5,248 nt of DNA from Opitutaceae bacterium UBA3033 (GTDB lineage: Bacteria > Verrucomicrobiota > Verrucomicrobiia > Opitutales > Opitutaceae). Below are positions 1 to 5,248 of the stretch, piece by piece. Position 1 is the stretch's first letter, and every line of letters begins with the position of its first letter. A model generated the notes under the pieces. That model saw nothing but the letters and a program-made list of their open reading frames with translations, did not search any database and was not told the DNA's origin. The DNA lies in NCBI GenBank assembly GCA_002367815.1, contig DFDG01000007.1, positions 1 through 5,248 of the forward strand, read 5' to 3'. The position numbers and the translations under genes were made by a program.

Positions 1-585
1 CTTGAGAAATTCCAGTACCTGCTTCTGACGGAACTTAGGGAAAATGAAATTTTCGTTGTCGGTTAGAAATTGGACCAGCCACTCCTGATAACTATGTAAT
101 TTAAAGAAATAATTCGATTCAGTAATCTCCGTTACTTCACCAAATATTTCCGGCCAACTACCATCGGGATTGCGGTCCTTGTTCTGCAAGAACTGTTCCT
201 GCCGGGTGGAATAAAACCCTTGGTATTCCGATTTGTATATTTCGCCTTTGTCGAAAAGTTGCTGCAACAAACGGGCCACAACTATCTTGTGTCGATCTTC
301 AGTCGTCCGGATGAAGTCGTCATTGGAAATATTCAACTTTGGCAGCAATGCTTGAAACTCTGCGGTCAATTCATCGGCAAATAGTTGGGGTGCGATGCCA
401 CGTATCTGGGCGCTTTGCTGAACTTTTTGCCCATGTTCGTCGACGCCCGTGAGAAAATAGACTTCATTCCCCATCATGCGCCTGACCCGGGCAATAACGT
501 CCGCCAGCACTTTTTCATAGGCATGGCCCAAGTGTGGCGAACCGTTAACGTAGTCGATCGCGGTTGTGATATAGAATGAGTTCAT
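1..585 (-). CDS. metG: Methionyl-tRNA synthetase, N-terminal part (cut by window edge)
   Basis: Class I aminoacyl-tRNA synthetase that charges tRNA-Met with methionine in the cytoplasm. The minus strand reads openly from ATG at 585 to base 1 (195 codons, no stop), so the C-terminal two thirds or more lie outside the window. The protein begins MNSFYITTAIDYVNGSPHLG; the class I HIGH signature is HLGH (residues 18-21) and the MetRS motif TGVDEHG is at 46-52 (the usual form is TGTDEHG). The connective-peptide region (about 121-160, GFYSTRQEQFL to SNYFFKL) aligns by eye with the zinc-knuckle part of the Thermus-type enzyme but has no cysteine; indeed none of the 195 residues is cysteine. The KMSKS loop and anticodon-binding domain would be beyond the edge. 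No Shine-Dalgarno sequence is seen before the ATG; the start is fixed by homology because the Rossmann fold begins at once. It is transcribed divergently from the kinase gene. Confidence 0.95.
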   Translation of the reverse strand, partial: MNSFYITTAIDYVNGSPHLGHAYEKVLADVIARVRRMMGNEVYFLTGVDEHGQKVQQSAQIRGIAPQLFADELTAEFQALLPKLNISNDDFIRTTEDRHKIVVARLLQQLFDKGEIYKSEYQGFYSTRQEQFLQNKDRNPDGSWPEIFGEVTEITESNYFFKLHSYQEWLVQFLTDNENFIFPKFRQKQVLEFLK

Positions 586-599
586 AACAGAGCTGCCCA

Positions 600-627
600 A
601 TTAATACGTTCCACAGACAAATGTCGA
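600..627 (-). promoter_or_regulatory. Possible sigma-70-type promoter for metG
   Basis: On the minus strand, TCGACA (627-622, five of six matches to the -35 consensus) is followed after 16 bases by ATTAAT (605-600, four of six matches to the -10 consensus). Transcription would begin near 593, leaving only about eight bases before the metG ATG, that is an almost leaderless mRNA, which would fit the lack of a ribosome-binding site. The match is only by eye and such matches occur by chance. The rest of the 126-base gap (586-711) shows no clear promoter for the kinase gene on the plus strand. Confidence 0.3.
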
Positions 628-711
628 AAGTTTTGCTAAACACTTTTAAGGGATGGGAAACGGTTTGCTTGCGCCTGGGTAAATCGCATCCTTCGTCTTA
701 GTTCTGCCCTG

Positions 712-1962
712 ATGTCACATCTTGCCCGACTTCTTGTCCTTTCGGTTGTTTTCTTGCTACTCTTCGTAGTGACAGCCCTCTTGGCGCAAACTTGGTTGCA
801 ACGCCAACATATCCGCCTACAGAACGAAGCCATTGCCACTAAACGGGCCCAATTTCTCGCCGCGTATAGATTTACCGGAACAAATACGGAACAATGGTCG
901 GCTTCACATTTGGAGTCCATCGGTCAAATAATTGACGCCCATATTCGAATCAGCCGTCCTGCGCCCGTTGCGAGTAAACCAGGCCGTGTAGTTTTTACCG
1001 AAGAAGCCATTTCCAAAGATGGAATCCGCTTCGGTTATGTCGCGATAGAATTCGACCTGCCGGAGATCGCGCAACTTAGCGTGATTCATGGACGCACTTG
1101 GGGTGTCCTGCTTTTCATCGCGATTTCCCTATTGGTAGTATTTATTGCCGCCGGGTTATGGTTTACCCGCCGACTGGGTGGACGTGACAGCCATACCCCA
1201 TGGTCAACCGTAAAGTCGGACATGAGCAGTTGGCTCCAACTGGCTAAAACTTCCGTTGCCCAAGGCACTGCGCTCGCTCAAGAGAGGGATAATCGGGAAC
1301 GCATAGAAAAGGATCTTACTTTGAATAAGATTTTGCAGAACCAAGCGCTCGAAGAAAAAATCAGACTGGGTCGGGATTTGCATGATGGGGTCATTCAATC
1401 ACTCTACGCCGTCGGTATGACAATAGAAGCCGTCCGACCTCTCATTGGCAAAAATCCTGAGAAAGCTGACCTAAGCCTCAAAAGCTGCCTTGATGCACTC
1501 AATCAAGCCATCAGAGACGTGCGGCAATACATCACCGGACTAAGTCCTGAGAAACTACGTCAATTGGGTTTCTCTGATGCGGTGCAATCATTCGTCAACG
1601 AGTTATCCCCCAACTCGCCAATCGACTTGGAATTGGTTGTCGATGAAGATGCCGCAGCTGCATTATCTCCAACTCAAAACACTGAGATTCTGCAGATTGC
1701 ACATGAAGCAATCAGCAATGCACTGCGACATGGTCAGGCCGACGCAATCACCATCCGCCTCCATTGCAGTGATTCTGAAATTGGTCTCCTGATTCGTGAT
1801 AATGGGCATGGATTTGACCCTGAAAATCGTGACCTCGATGGTCACGGCATAACGAACATGTGGGCTCGGGCCAACGGGATGGGCGCCACATTGCGCATCG
1901 ACAGTCAATCTGGTTCAGGCACACGTATCGTGGTGACGATTCCCGCCACCGAAAAACAATGA
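712..1962 (+). CDS. Membrane sensor histidine kinase, HisKA_3/NarL-partner type
   Basis: Autophosphorylating sensor kinase of a two-component system, 416 residues. Order: transmembrane helix 1 at about 5-26, an extracytoplasmic segment of about 100 residues (27-128), transmembrane helix 2 at about 129-151, then an arginine-containing stop-transfer (FTRRLGG). No HAMP domain is recognisable; a polar linker (about 155-215) that could be partly coiled coil leads to the dimerisation helix with RDLHDGVIQ. His224 is the likely phosphorylated residue, with D225 and Q229 forming the DxxxQ phosphatase motif known from this family. The ATP-binding domain has the N box (HEAISNALRHG, N336), DNGHGF (363-368), GHGI (377-380) and a GSGT segment near 401. 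No known sensor domain was recognised, so the signal is unknown. ATG 712 is the only ATG in frame after the stop at 637-639; no ribosome-binding site precedes it. Its stop overlaps the response regulator start (ATGA), marking the pair as co-translated partners. Confidence 0.93.
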   Translation: MSHLARLLVLSVVFLLLFVVTALLAQTWLQRQHIRLQNEAIATKRAQFLAAYRFTGTNTEQWSASHLESIGQIIDAHIRISRPAPVASKPGRVVFTEEAISKDGIRFGYVAIEFDLPEIAQLSVIHGRTWGVLLFIAISLLVVFIAAGLWFTRRLGGRDSHTPWSTVKSDMSSWLQLAKTSVAQGTALAQERDNRERIEKDLTLNKILQNQALEEKIRLGRDLHDGVIQSLYAVGMTIEAVRPLIGKNPEKADLSLKSCLDALNQAIRDVRQYITGLSPEKLRQLGFSDAVQSFVNELSPNSPIDLELVVDEDAAAALSPTQNTEILQIAHEAISNALRHGQADAITIRLHCSDSEIGLLIRDNGHGFDPENRDLDGHGITNMWARANGMGATLRIDSQSGSGTRIVVTIPATEKQ

Positions 1963-2633
1963 ACACACATGATCGGAAACCCCTGCGATTGTTACTCGTG
2001 GATGATAGTGAGGTTGTCCGGATGGGTTTGAAGGCACTCTTGGGTTCTGAGACGGATATTTCTGTGGTGGGTGAAGCCAGCACGGTGGACTCAGCAATTC
2101 AATCGAGTATCAAGCTGCAACCTGATGTGGTGTTACTGGATATTCGCCTGCCAGACGGGACTGGATTCGAAGCCTGTCGGAAAATTCTGCAGCATCTTCC
2201 CGAAACCAGAATTTTGATCTTAACTTCGGTTGAAGAGCCCAAGCTTGTTGATGAAGCCATTCGTTCGGGCGCCCATGGTTATTTGCTCAAGGATATCAAT
2301 GCACAAGGTCTCATCAGAGCGCTGCATGATATTGCAGCGGGTAAATCCATCTTGGACCCTACAGTCACTGCCCGTGTTTTGCATGTAGTCAGGTCAACAA
2401 CGACGTCCAATGAAAATGCGTTTTCTATTCTTTCGCCCCAGGAGCGCCGGGTGCTGGCATTGATTGCCGAGGGCCGGACCAACAAAGAAGTCGCGATGGA
2501 GATGGGATTGGCGGAAAAGACAGTCAAAAATTACCTCAGCACGGTTTTCGAAAAGCTGCATGTAAATCGTCGATCCCAAGCTGCAGCGGTATACGCCCAA
2601 CGCATGCAACAGACACGGTCGGATTCCTTTTAA
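1959..2633 (+). CDS. Response regulator, NarL/FixJ (LuxR-type HTH) family
   Basis: DNA-binding response regulator of 224 residues, the probable phosphoacceptor of the kinase just upstream. Receiver domain about 8-125: acidic pair D15/D16 (LLLVDDSEVV), phosphoacceptor D61 (LLDIRLPDG), switch T89 (ILILTS) and K111 (LLKD). A short linker leads to a LuxR-type helix-turn-helix at about 157-212 (LSPQERRVLALIAEG, TNKEVAMEMGLAEKTVKNYL). The AEKTVKNYLS recognition-helix region and the RRSQAAA tail resemble the DevR/DosR, LiaR and VraR group, but the kinase has no haem GAF domains like DevS, so a DosR-like role cannot be inferred. ATG 1959 is chosen over upstream in-frame starts because it gives a normal receiver N-terminus and a four-base ATGA overlap with the kinase stop. 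No ribosome-binding site is visible; translation is probably coupled to the kinase. Targets are unknown; autoregulation is common in this family but no repeated operator was seen. Confidence 0.94.
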   Translation: MNTHDRKPLRLLLVDDSEVVRMGLKALLGSETDISVVGEASTVDSAIQSSIKLQPDVVLLDIRLPDGTGFEACRKILQHLPETRILILTSVEEPKLVDEAIRSGAHGYLLKDINAQGLIRALHDIAAGKSILDPTVTARVLHVVRSTTTSNENAFSILSPQERRVLALIAEGRTNKEVAMEMGLAEKTVKNYLSTVFEKLHVNRRSQAAAVYAQRMQQTRSDSF

Positions 2634-2644
2634 AGAAGGAATTC
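2621..2644. other. Inverted repeat in the convergent gap, possible weak bidirectional terminator
   Basis: ATTCCTT (2623-2629) and AAGGAAT (2636-2642) are a perfect seven-base inverted repeat, extended outward by a G-T and a G-C pair to nine pairs (2621-2629 with 2636-2644) around a six-base loop. It covers the stop codon of the response regulator (2631-2633) and lies just before the stop of the opposing pyrophosphatase gene at 2672. No T-run follows on either strand and the stem is AT-rich, so it does not meet the usual description of an intrinsic terminator. It could dampen read-through or protect 3' ends, or be chance. Confidence 0.25.
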
Positions 2645-2671
2645 AAACGATCCCAGTCCATCCACTTCGGT

Positions 2672-3265
2672 TCAATAACTCTTTGCGATCAATTGACCCC
2701 AAGCCATGGCCCGGTGGCTGAGTTGCTGTTTGGTGGCCGGCGGCAATTCGCCAAAAGTGCAGTCATGGCCGGTTGGCACAAACAATGGGTCGTAGCCAAA
2801 ACCTTCCGCACCAATCGGATCAAACAACAAGGCGCCATGGCACTTCCCCTCAAAAACATACTCATCTCCTGCGGGGGAAATCAAAACCAGCACACAAACG
2901 TAATGCGCACCACGTGAACCATGCGGCGCTTCGCGCATCACCGCTACGAGTTTGTTTAAGTTGGCGCGGTCGTCACTAATAGCCCCGGCAAAGTATGCCG
3001 ATTCTACTCCCGGTGCACCACCAAGCGCATCCACGCAAATTCCACTATCATCGGCCAGTGCCCAACCATCATTGGGTAGCAGAGATTTAATTGCATGGGC
3101 TTTCTTACGCGCATTGCCCACAAAACTTCCGGTATCCTCCACCACTTCAGGCATTCCACCCACCGATTGTGCGGAGAGAATTTCGATCCCAGCAGAACTC
3201 AGATCGGCGAGGGCCTGAAGTTCGCGAACTTTGTGGGTGTTAGCGGAGGCCAAATACAGTTTCAT
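2672..3265 (-). CDS. rdgB: XTP/dITP pyrophosphatase (RdgB/HAM1 family)
   Basis: House-cleaning enzyme that hydrolyses deaminated purine nucleotides (dITP, ITP, XTP) to monophosphate and pyrophosphate, keeping them out of DNA and RNA. The product is 197 residues, the normal family length. Visible motifs are the N-terminal LASANTHKVREL (S7, N9, K12), the acidic VVEDTGSFVGNARKKA (41-56, E43/D44), the most typical block ADDSGICVDALGGAPGVESA (71-90) containing the catalytic aspartate region D72/D73, GFGYDPLF (155-162) and the C-terminal SHR (183-185). The start chosen is ATG 3265, giving MKLYLASANTHK as in the family; a TTG nine bases upstream is in frame but adds only three residues without homology. 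The start lies inside the end of ribD (26-base overlap), with no ribosome-binding site, so coupling to ribD translation is likely. It is the last gene of the three-gene minus-strand operon. Confidence 0.95.
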   Translation of the reverse strand: MKLYLASANTHKVRELQALADLSSAGIEILSAQSVGGMPEVVEDTGSFVGNARKKAHAIKSLLPNDGWALADDSGICVDALGGAPGVESAYFAGAISDDRANLNKLVAVMREAPHGSRGAHYVCVLVLISPAGDEYVFEGKCHGALLFDPIGAEGFGYDPLFVPTGHDCTFGELPPATKQQLSHRAMAWGQLIAKSY

Positions 3266-4400
3266 CAACCACAAGTTTTTCAGGATAAACCACCCTGCCG
3301 CGGGTCAGCATGTCGTCACCCAACACCGCATGCCTGGCATCGGTCAGGCGCACGGCATTGGCTAGTTTTTCCGTGCGCAATCCCTTCATCATCGGTTTGG
3401 CGCGATCGTCACCGAACATCATCGGGGCTCTGTAGGAAAACATATAGTCAATCTGTGCATCACGCAGCAACAGGCTGAGCAGGTCGGAGCCGCCTTCGAA
3501 ATAGACCCCGGTGATACCGTTTTCGGCACATTTTTTGCGAAAATCCGGCAACATGACCCGATGCGAATCGGAGGGCAAAACCCATACCTCAATCCCCAAG
3601 TCCCGTAACTTACGCACGTATCCCATGCCTCCATGTGAGGTTGTCACCACAATCGTGCGATCACGAAATTCGTCACTATAAACCGAAGGCAGGGTCTTGT
3701 CATTCACGGTTCGCAACAGCCCATCGAATACAAACCTCACCGGGCACCATTCATCTGCGCCCTCGATGCGGGAAGTCAGTCGTGGATTGTCGTGCATCAA
3801 TGTGCCGGCACCGACAGCTATGGCCGGAAATAATCGCCGCCATTTCATGACATCGGCGCGTGAAACTTCGCCGGTGATCCATCGCGAATCACCGGTTCTA
3901 CATGCGATCCTGCCATCCAGCGTTGTTGCAGTTTTTGCCGCCAAAAGTGGACTACCGGTGGTGATCCAATGATTGAAAATCAGGTTTAGATCGCAGCAAT
4001 CAGCTTCCAAAATACCACACGTAACCTCGATTCCTGCTGCCTGCAATTTTTTCAATCCACGACCGGCATGCACTGGATTGGGATCAATGGTTCCTACTAC
4101 CACATGCTTTAGGCCGGAAGCGATAATGGCATCAGTGCATGCTCCAGTGCGTCCCTCAGTGGAACATGGCTCCATCGTAACATAAAGCGTCGCTCCAGCG
4201 CGGGGTTTTTTACCCCGATCCAAGAGTGCGAGCCTTTCCGCATGAGGTCCCCCATCAGGAGAAGTTGCGCCTTGACCAACAATTTTCCCCTCCTCCACCA
4301 AAACGGCCCCGACCATCGGATTCGGGTGGGTGGTGCCCCAGACCGTGCGTGCCAGATCCAAAGCTCGGCGCATAAAAAATTCAGGCTCAATTGTGGACAT
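3240..4400 (-). CDS. ribD: Bifunctional riboflavin biosynthesis protein RibD (deaminase/reductase)
   Basis: Cytoplasmic enzyme of riboflavin synthesis: its N-terminal domain deaminates the 2,5-diamino-6-ribosylamino-pyrimidinone phosphate made by GTP cyclohydrolase II, and its C-terminal domain reduces the ribose side chain with NADPH. Length is 386 residues, normal for the fused enzyme. Deaminase domain about 1-145: HPNPMVGAVLVEEG (25-38), GPHAE with zinc ligand H53 and proton-shuttling E55, and zinc ligands C79 (MEPCS) and C88 (TGAC). DPNPVHAGRGL (106-116) is also typical. Reductase domain about 150-370: KTATTLDGRIACRTGDSRWI (156-175), DNPRLTSR (204-211), YFEGGSDLLSLLL (300-312) and APMMFG (325-330). 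Both halves look intact. ATG 4400 lies inside the upstream hydrolase gene (14-base overlap), and the 3' end overlaps rdgB. No other rib gene is in the window and no FMN riboswitch was seen, so regulation with the rest of the pathway cannot be judged. Confidence 0.96.
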   Translation of the reverse strand: MSTIEPEFFMRRALDLARTVWGTTHPNPMVGAVLVEEGKIVGQGATSPDGGPHAERLALLDRGKKPRAGATLYVTMEPCSTEGRTGACTDAIIASGLKHVVVGTIDPNPVHAGRGLKKLQAAGIEVTCGILEADCCDLNLIFNHWITTGSPLLAAKTATTLDGRIACRTGDSRWITGEVSRADVMKWRRLFPAIAVGAGTLMHDNPRLTSRIEGADEWCPVRFVFDGLLRTVNDKTLPSVYSDEFRDRTIVVTTSHGGMGYVRKLRDLGIEVWVLPSDSHRVMLPDFRKKCAENGITGVYFEGGSDLLSLLLRDAQIDYMFSYRAPMMFGDDRAKPMMKGLRTEKLANAVRLTDARHAVLGDDMLTRGRVVYPEKLVVDETVFGLR

Positions 4401-5022
4401 AGGGATTGGTCTCTTTCTCGGCCGCTACGGTGGTTGATGGCCCGTGCCCGGGGTATATTAATGTGATGCCGGGCAGGGTATAAATTTGATCGCGTATCGC
4501 GCGCTCAAGTTGCGCAAAATCACCTCCTGGTAAATCGGTGCGACCAACACTGCCTTTGAACAAAGCATCGCCTACGAATGCCGTCCCTGAGCTCGAAAAA
4601 TAAAACAACACATTGCCCGGGCAATGACCTGGCACGTGCCGAACCTCAATATTCTGTCCTAACACCTCTATTGTGTCATTTTGCCCAATCCATTGATCAA
4701 CTTTGACTGCTTCCAATTTAAGATGCATATCCATGAAACGCTCCATCACTTCCGGGGTTTCGATCATTATCTTATCGTCCATATGTGCTTTTACAACGGC
4801 CCCGGTTTGTCGCACAACTTCCGCAGCTCCTTGCGTATGATCCCAATGCCCGTGGGTCAGCCATAACTCAACCAATCGACATTTATCTTTCGCCAGCAGA
4901 GGCGCGACTTGGGCCCATACCTCGCCCGGAGCATCGATTAAAACCGCCTCACCTCTCTCAGGCTCGGTCAAGAGGTAGGCGTTGGTTTGAATCAAACCCG
5001 CCGGTTTCACATATAAATTCAT
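4387..5022 (-). CDS. Metallo-beta-lactamase-fold hydrolase, glyoxalase II-like (YcbL type)
   Basis: Small metal-dependent hydrolase of the glyoxalase II/YcbL group; the likely reaction is thioester hydrolysis (for example S-lactoylglutathione or another acyl-thiol), but the substrate cannot be told from sequence. Length is 211 residues from ATG 5022. The metal-binding residues are all present: THGHWDH (H57, H59, D61, H62), H133 in PGHCPG, D152 in FVGDALF and H193 in YPGHGP. GSVGRTDLPGGD (157-168) is also typical. There is no C-terminal HAGH-type substrate domain, unlike full glyoxalase II. ATG 5022 is preferred because relatives begin at this point (MNLYVKPAGLIQTNAYLL). In-frame alternatives are GTG 5079, which has a perfect AGGAGG five bases upstream and would add 19 residues, and TTG 5127, which would overlap the divergent leuB-like start. 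This is the first gene of the operon with ribD and rdgB. Confidence 0.92.
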   Translation of the reverse strand: MNLYVKPAGLIQTNAYLLTEPERGEAVLIDAPGEVWAQVAPLLAKDKCRLVELWLTHGHWDHTQGAAEVVRQTGAVVKAHMDDKIMIETPEVMERFMDMHLKLEAVKVDQWIGQNDTIEVLGQNIEVRHVPGHCPGNVLFYFSSSGTAFVGDALFKGSVGRTDLPGGDFAQLERAIRDQIYTLPGITLIYPGHGPSTTVAAEKETNPYVHN

Positions 5023-5084
5023 AGCTGACAGTCCATGGCCTACTCGGTCATTCGCGCAATCGTGAAAATTGCCCTTCACCTTTT

Positions 5085-5090
5085 CCTCCT
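5085..5090 (-). promoter_or_regulatory. Strong Shine-Dalgarno-like AGGAGG before an alternative hydrolase start
   Basis: On the minus strand AGGAGG (5090-5085) is followed after five bases (AAAAG) by GTG at 5079-5077, in frame with the metallo-beta-lactamase-fold gene. Spacing and sequence are ideal for a ribosome-binding site, and no other gene start here has one. It sits in a longer purine-rich run, so it may also be chance. If used, the hydrolase would carry a 19-residue N-terminal extension (KGNFHDCANDRV then GHGLSA) not typical of the family. Confidence 0.4.
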
Positions 5091-5113
5091 CTCTGGTTAC
5101 CACCCTTCCTTCT

Positions 5114-5194
5114 ATGTCGTCGCTCAAGTTTGCCGTTTTAGCTGGAGATTATATTGGACCGGAGGTTATGCCTGCTGCACTTTGCACAATTTGA
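5114..5194 (+). pseudogene. leuB: Fragment of 3-isopropylmalate dehydrogenase start (leuB-like), broken after 26 codons
   Basis: From ATG 5114 the plus strand reads MSSLKFAVLAGDYIGPEVMP and then AALCTI before TGA at 5192-5194. FAVLAGDxIGPEVM is the N-terminal signature of 3-isopropylmalate/isocitrate dehydrogenases (usual form GDGIGPEV), enzymes of about 350 residues; LeuB oxidises 3-isopropylmalate in leucine synthesis. The likeness stops at about AAL (near 5182), where relatives continue with a helix such as RVLDAV; nothing like it follows in any of the three plus frames up to 5248. The gene is therefore either truncated by a rearrangement or insertion, shifted by an error, or a chimeric join at the sequence end. 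It is divergent from the hydrolase, 91 bases from its ATG 5022, a normal divergent arrangement, which suggests that this was once a real gene start. With only 26 residues, the family call is moderate. Confidence 0.55.
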
Positions 5195-5248
5195 TTCATT
5201 AATTTATTATTAGTTTCGACATTAGTGACCTGAATATATTTGCTTATG

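Noticed and set aside
385..579. 64-codon open frame on the plus strand.
   Set aside because: It is the antisense shadow of the metG coding region, which shows clear MetRS motifs on the minus strand.
665..693. TTGCTT at 665-670 as a possible -35 element for the kinase promoter.
   Set aside because: At 17 bases spacing the -10 would be ATCCTT, a poor match, and transcription would start too near the ATG; not enough support.
1860..1958. In-frame upstream extension of the response regulator by 33 codons.
   Set aside because: The extension lies within the kinase ATP-binding domain, is arginine/histidine-rich like a shadow frame, and the receiver domain fold begins properly after ATG 1959.
3095..3478. 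127-codon open frame on the plus strand across the rdgB/ribD junction.
   Set aside because: No recognisable protein features; fully covered by two confident minus-strand genes, so a shadow frame.
5148..5153. Perfect TATAAT on the minus strand upstream of the hydrolase gene, a candidate -10 box for the operon.
   Set aside because: No acceptable -35 element lies 16-18 bases upstream (the bases are AGCAGG-like), there is no extended -10 TG, and the same bases encode the conserved tyrosine-isoleucine of the leuB-like frame, which explains them.
5114..5248. A frameshift that would restore the leuB-like frame after 5180.
   Set aside because: Translating the remaining bases in the other two plus frames gives stops and no dehydrogenase-like residues, so a single-base shift does not restore it within the window.

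Overview
The window looks like an ordinary stretch of bacterial chromosome: six protein genes, little intergenic space, no RNA gene, CRISPR array or complete mobile element visible. Base composition is near-balanced and even, except for the last ~55 bases, which are strongly AT-rich. The methionyl-tRNA synthetase lacks zinc-knuckle cysteines, and the leuB-like start reads GDYIGPEVM; both, with the form of RibD, remind me of Verrucomicrobiota (Opitutae-like). That placement is an inference from memory, not a search result.

Layout. (1) 1-585, minus: N-terminal 195 codons of metG, cut by the window edge. (2) 586-711: divergent gap with a possible metG promoter. (3) 712-1962 and 1959-2633, plus: a membrane histidine kinase of the HisKA_3 type and a NarL/LuxR-type response regulator, joined by an ATGA overlap. 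(4) 2634-2671: convergent gap with a small inverted repeat that reaches back over the regulator's stop codon. (5) 2672-5022, minus, transcribed right to left: a metallo-beta-lactamase-fold hydrolase, ribD, and an RdgB/HAM1 XTP/dITP pyrophosphatase, each overlapping the next by 14 or 26 bases, so very probably one operon. (6) 5114-5194, plus: 26 codons that read like the start of 3-isopropylmalate dehydrogenase (leuB), followed by a stop codon and AT-rich sequence with no leuB continuation in any frame.

Function. The two plus-strand genes form a complete phosphorelay from an extracytoplasmic sensor to a DNA-binding output; the signal and targets are unknown. The minus-strand operon combines one biosynthetic enzyme (riboflavin) with two enzymes of a clean-up type (a glyoxalase II-like thioesterase fold and a nucleotide-pool sanitiser); they need not share a pathway. 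I found no convincing novel system. The points most worth checking are the broken leuB start at the right edge, the choice of start codon of the hydrolase, the cysteine-free MetRS connective peptide and the unassigned sensor domain of the kinase.
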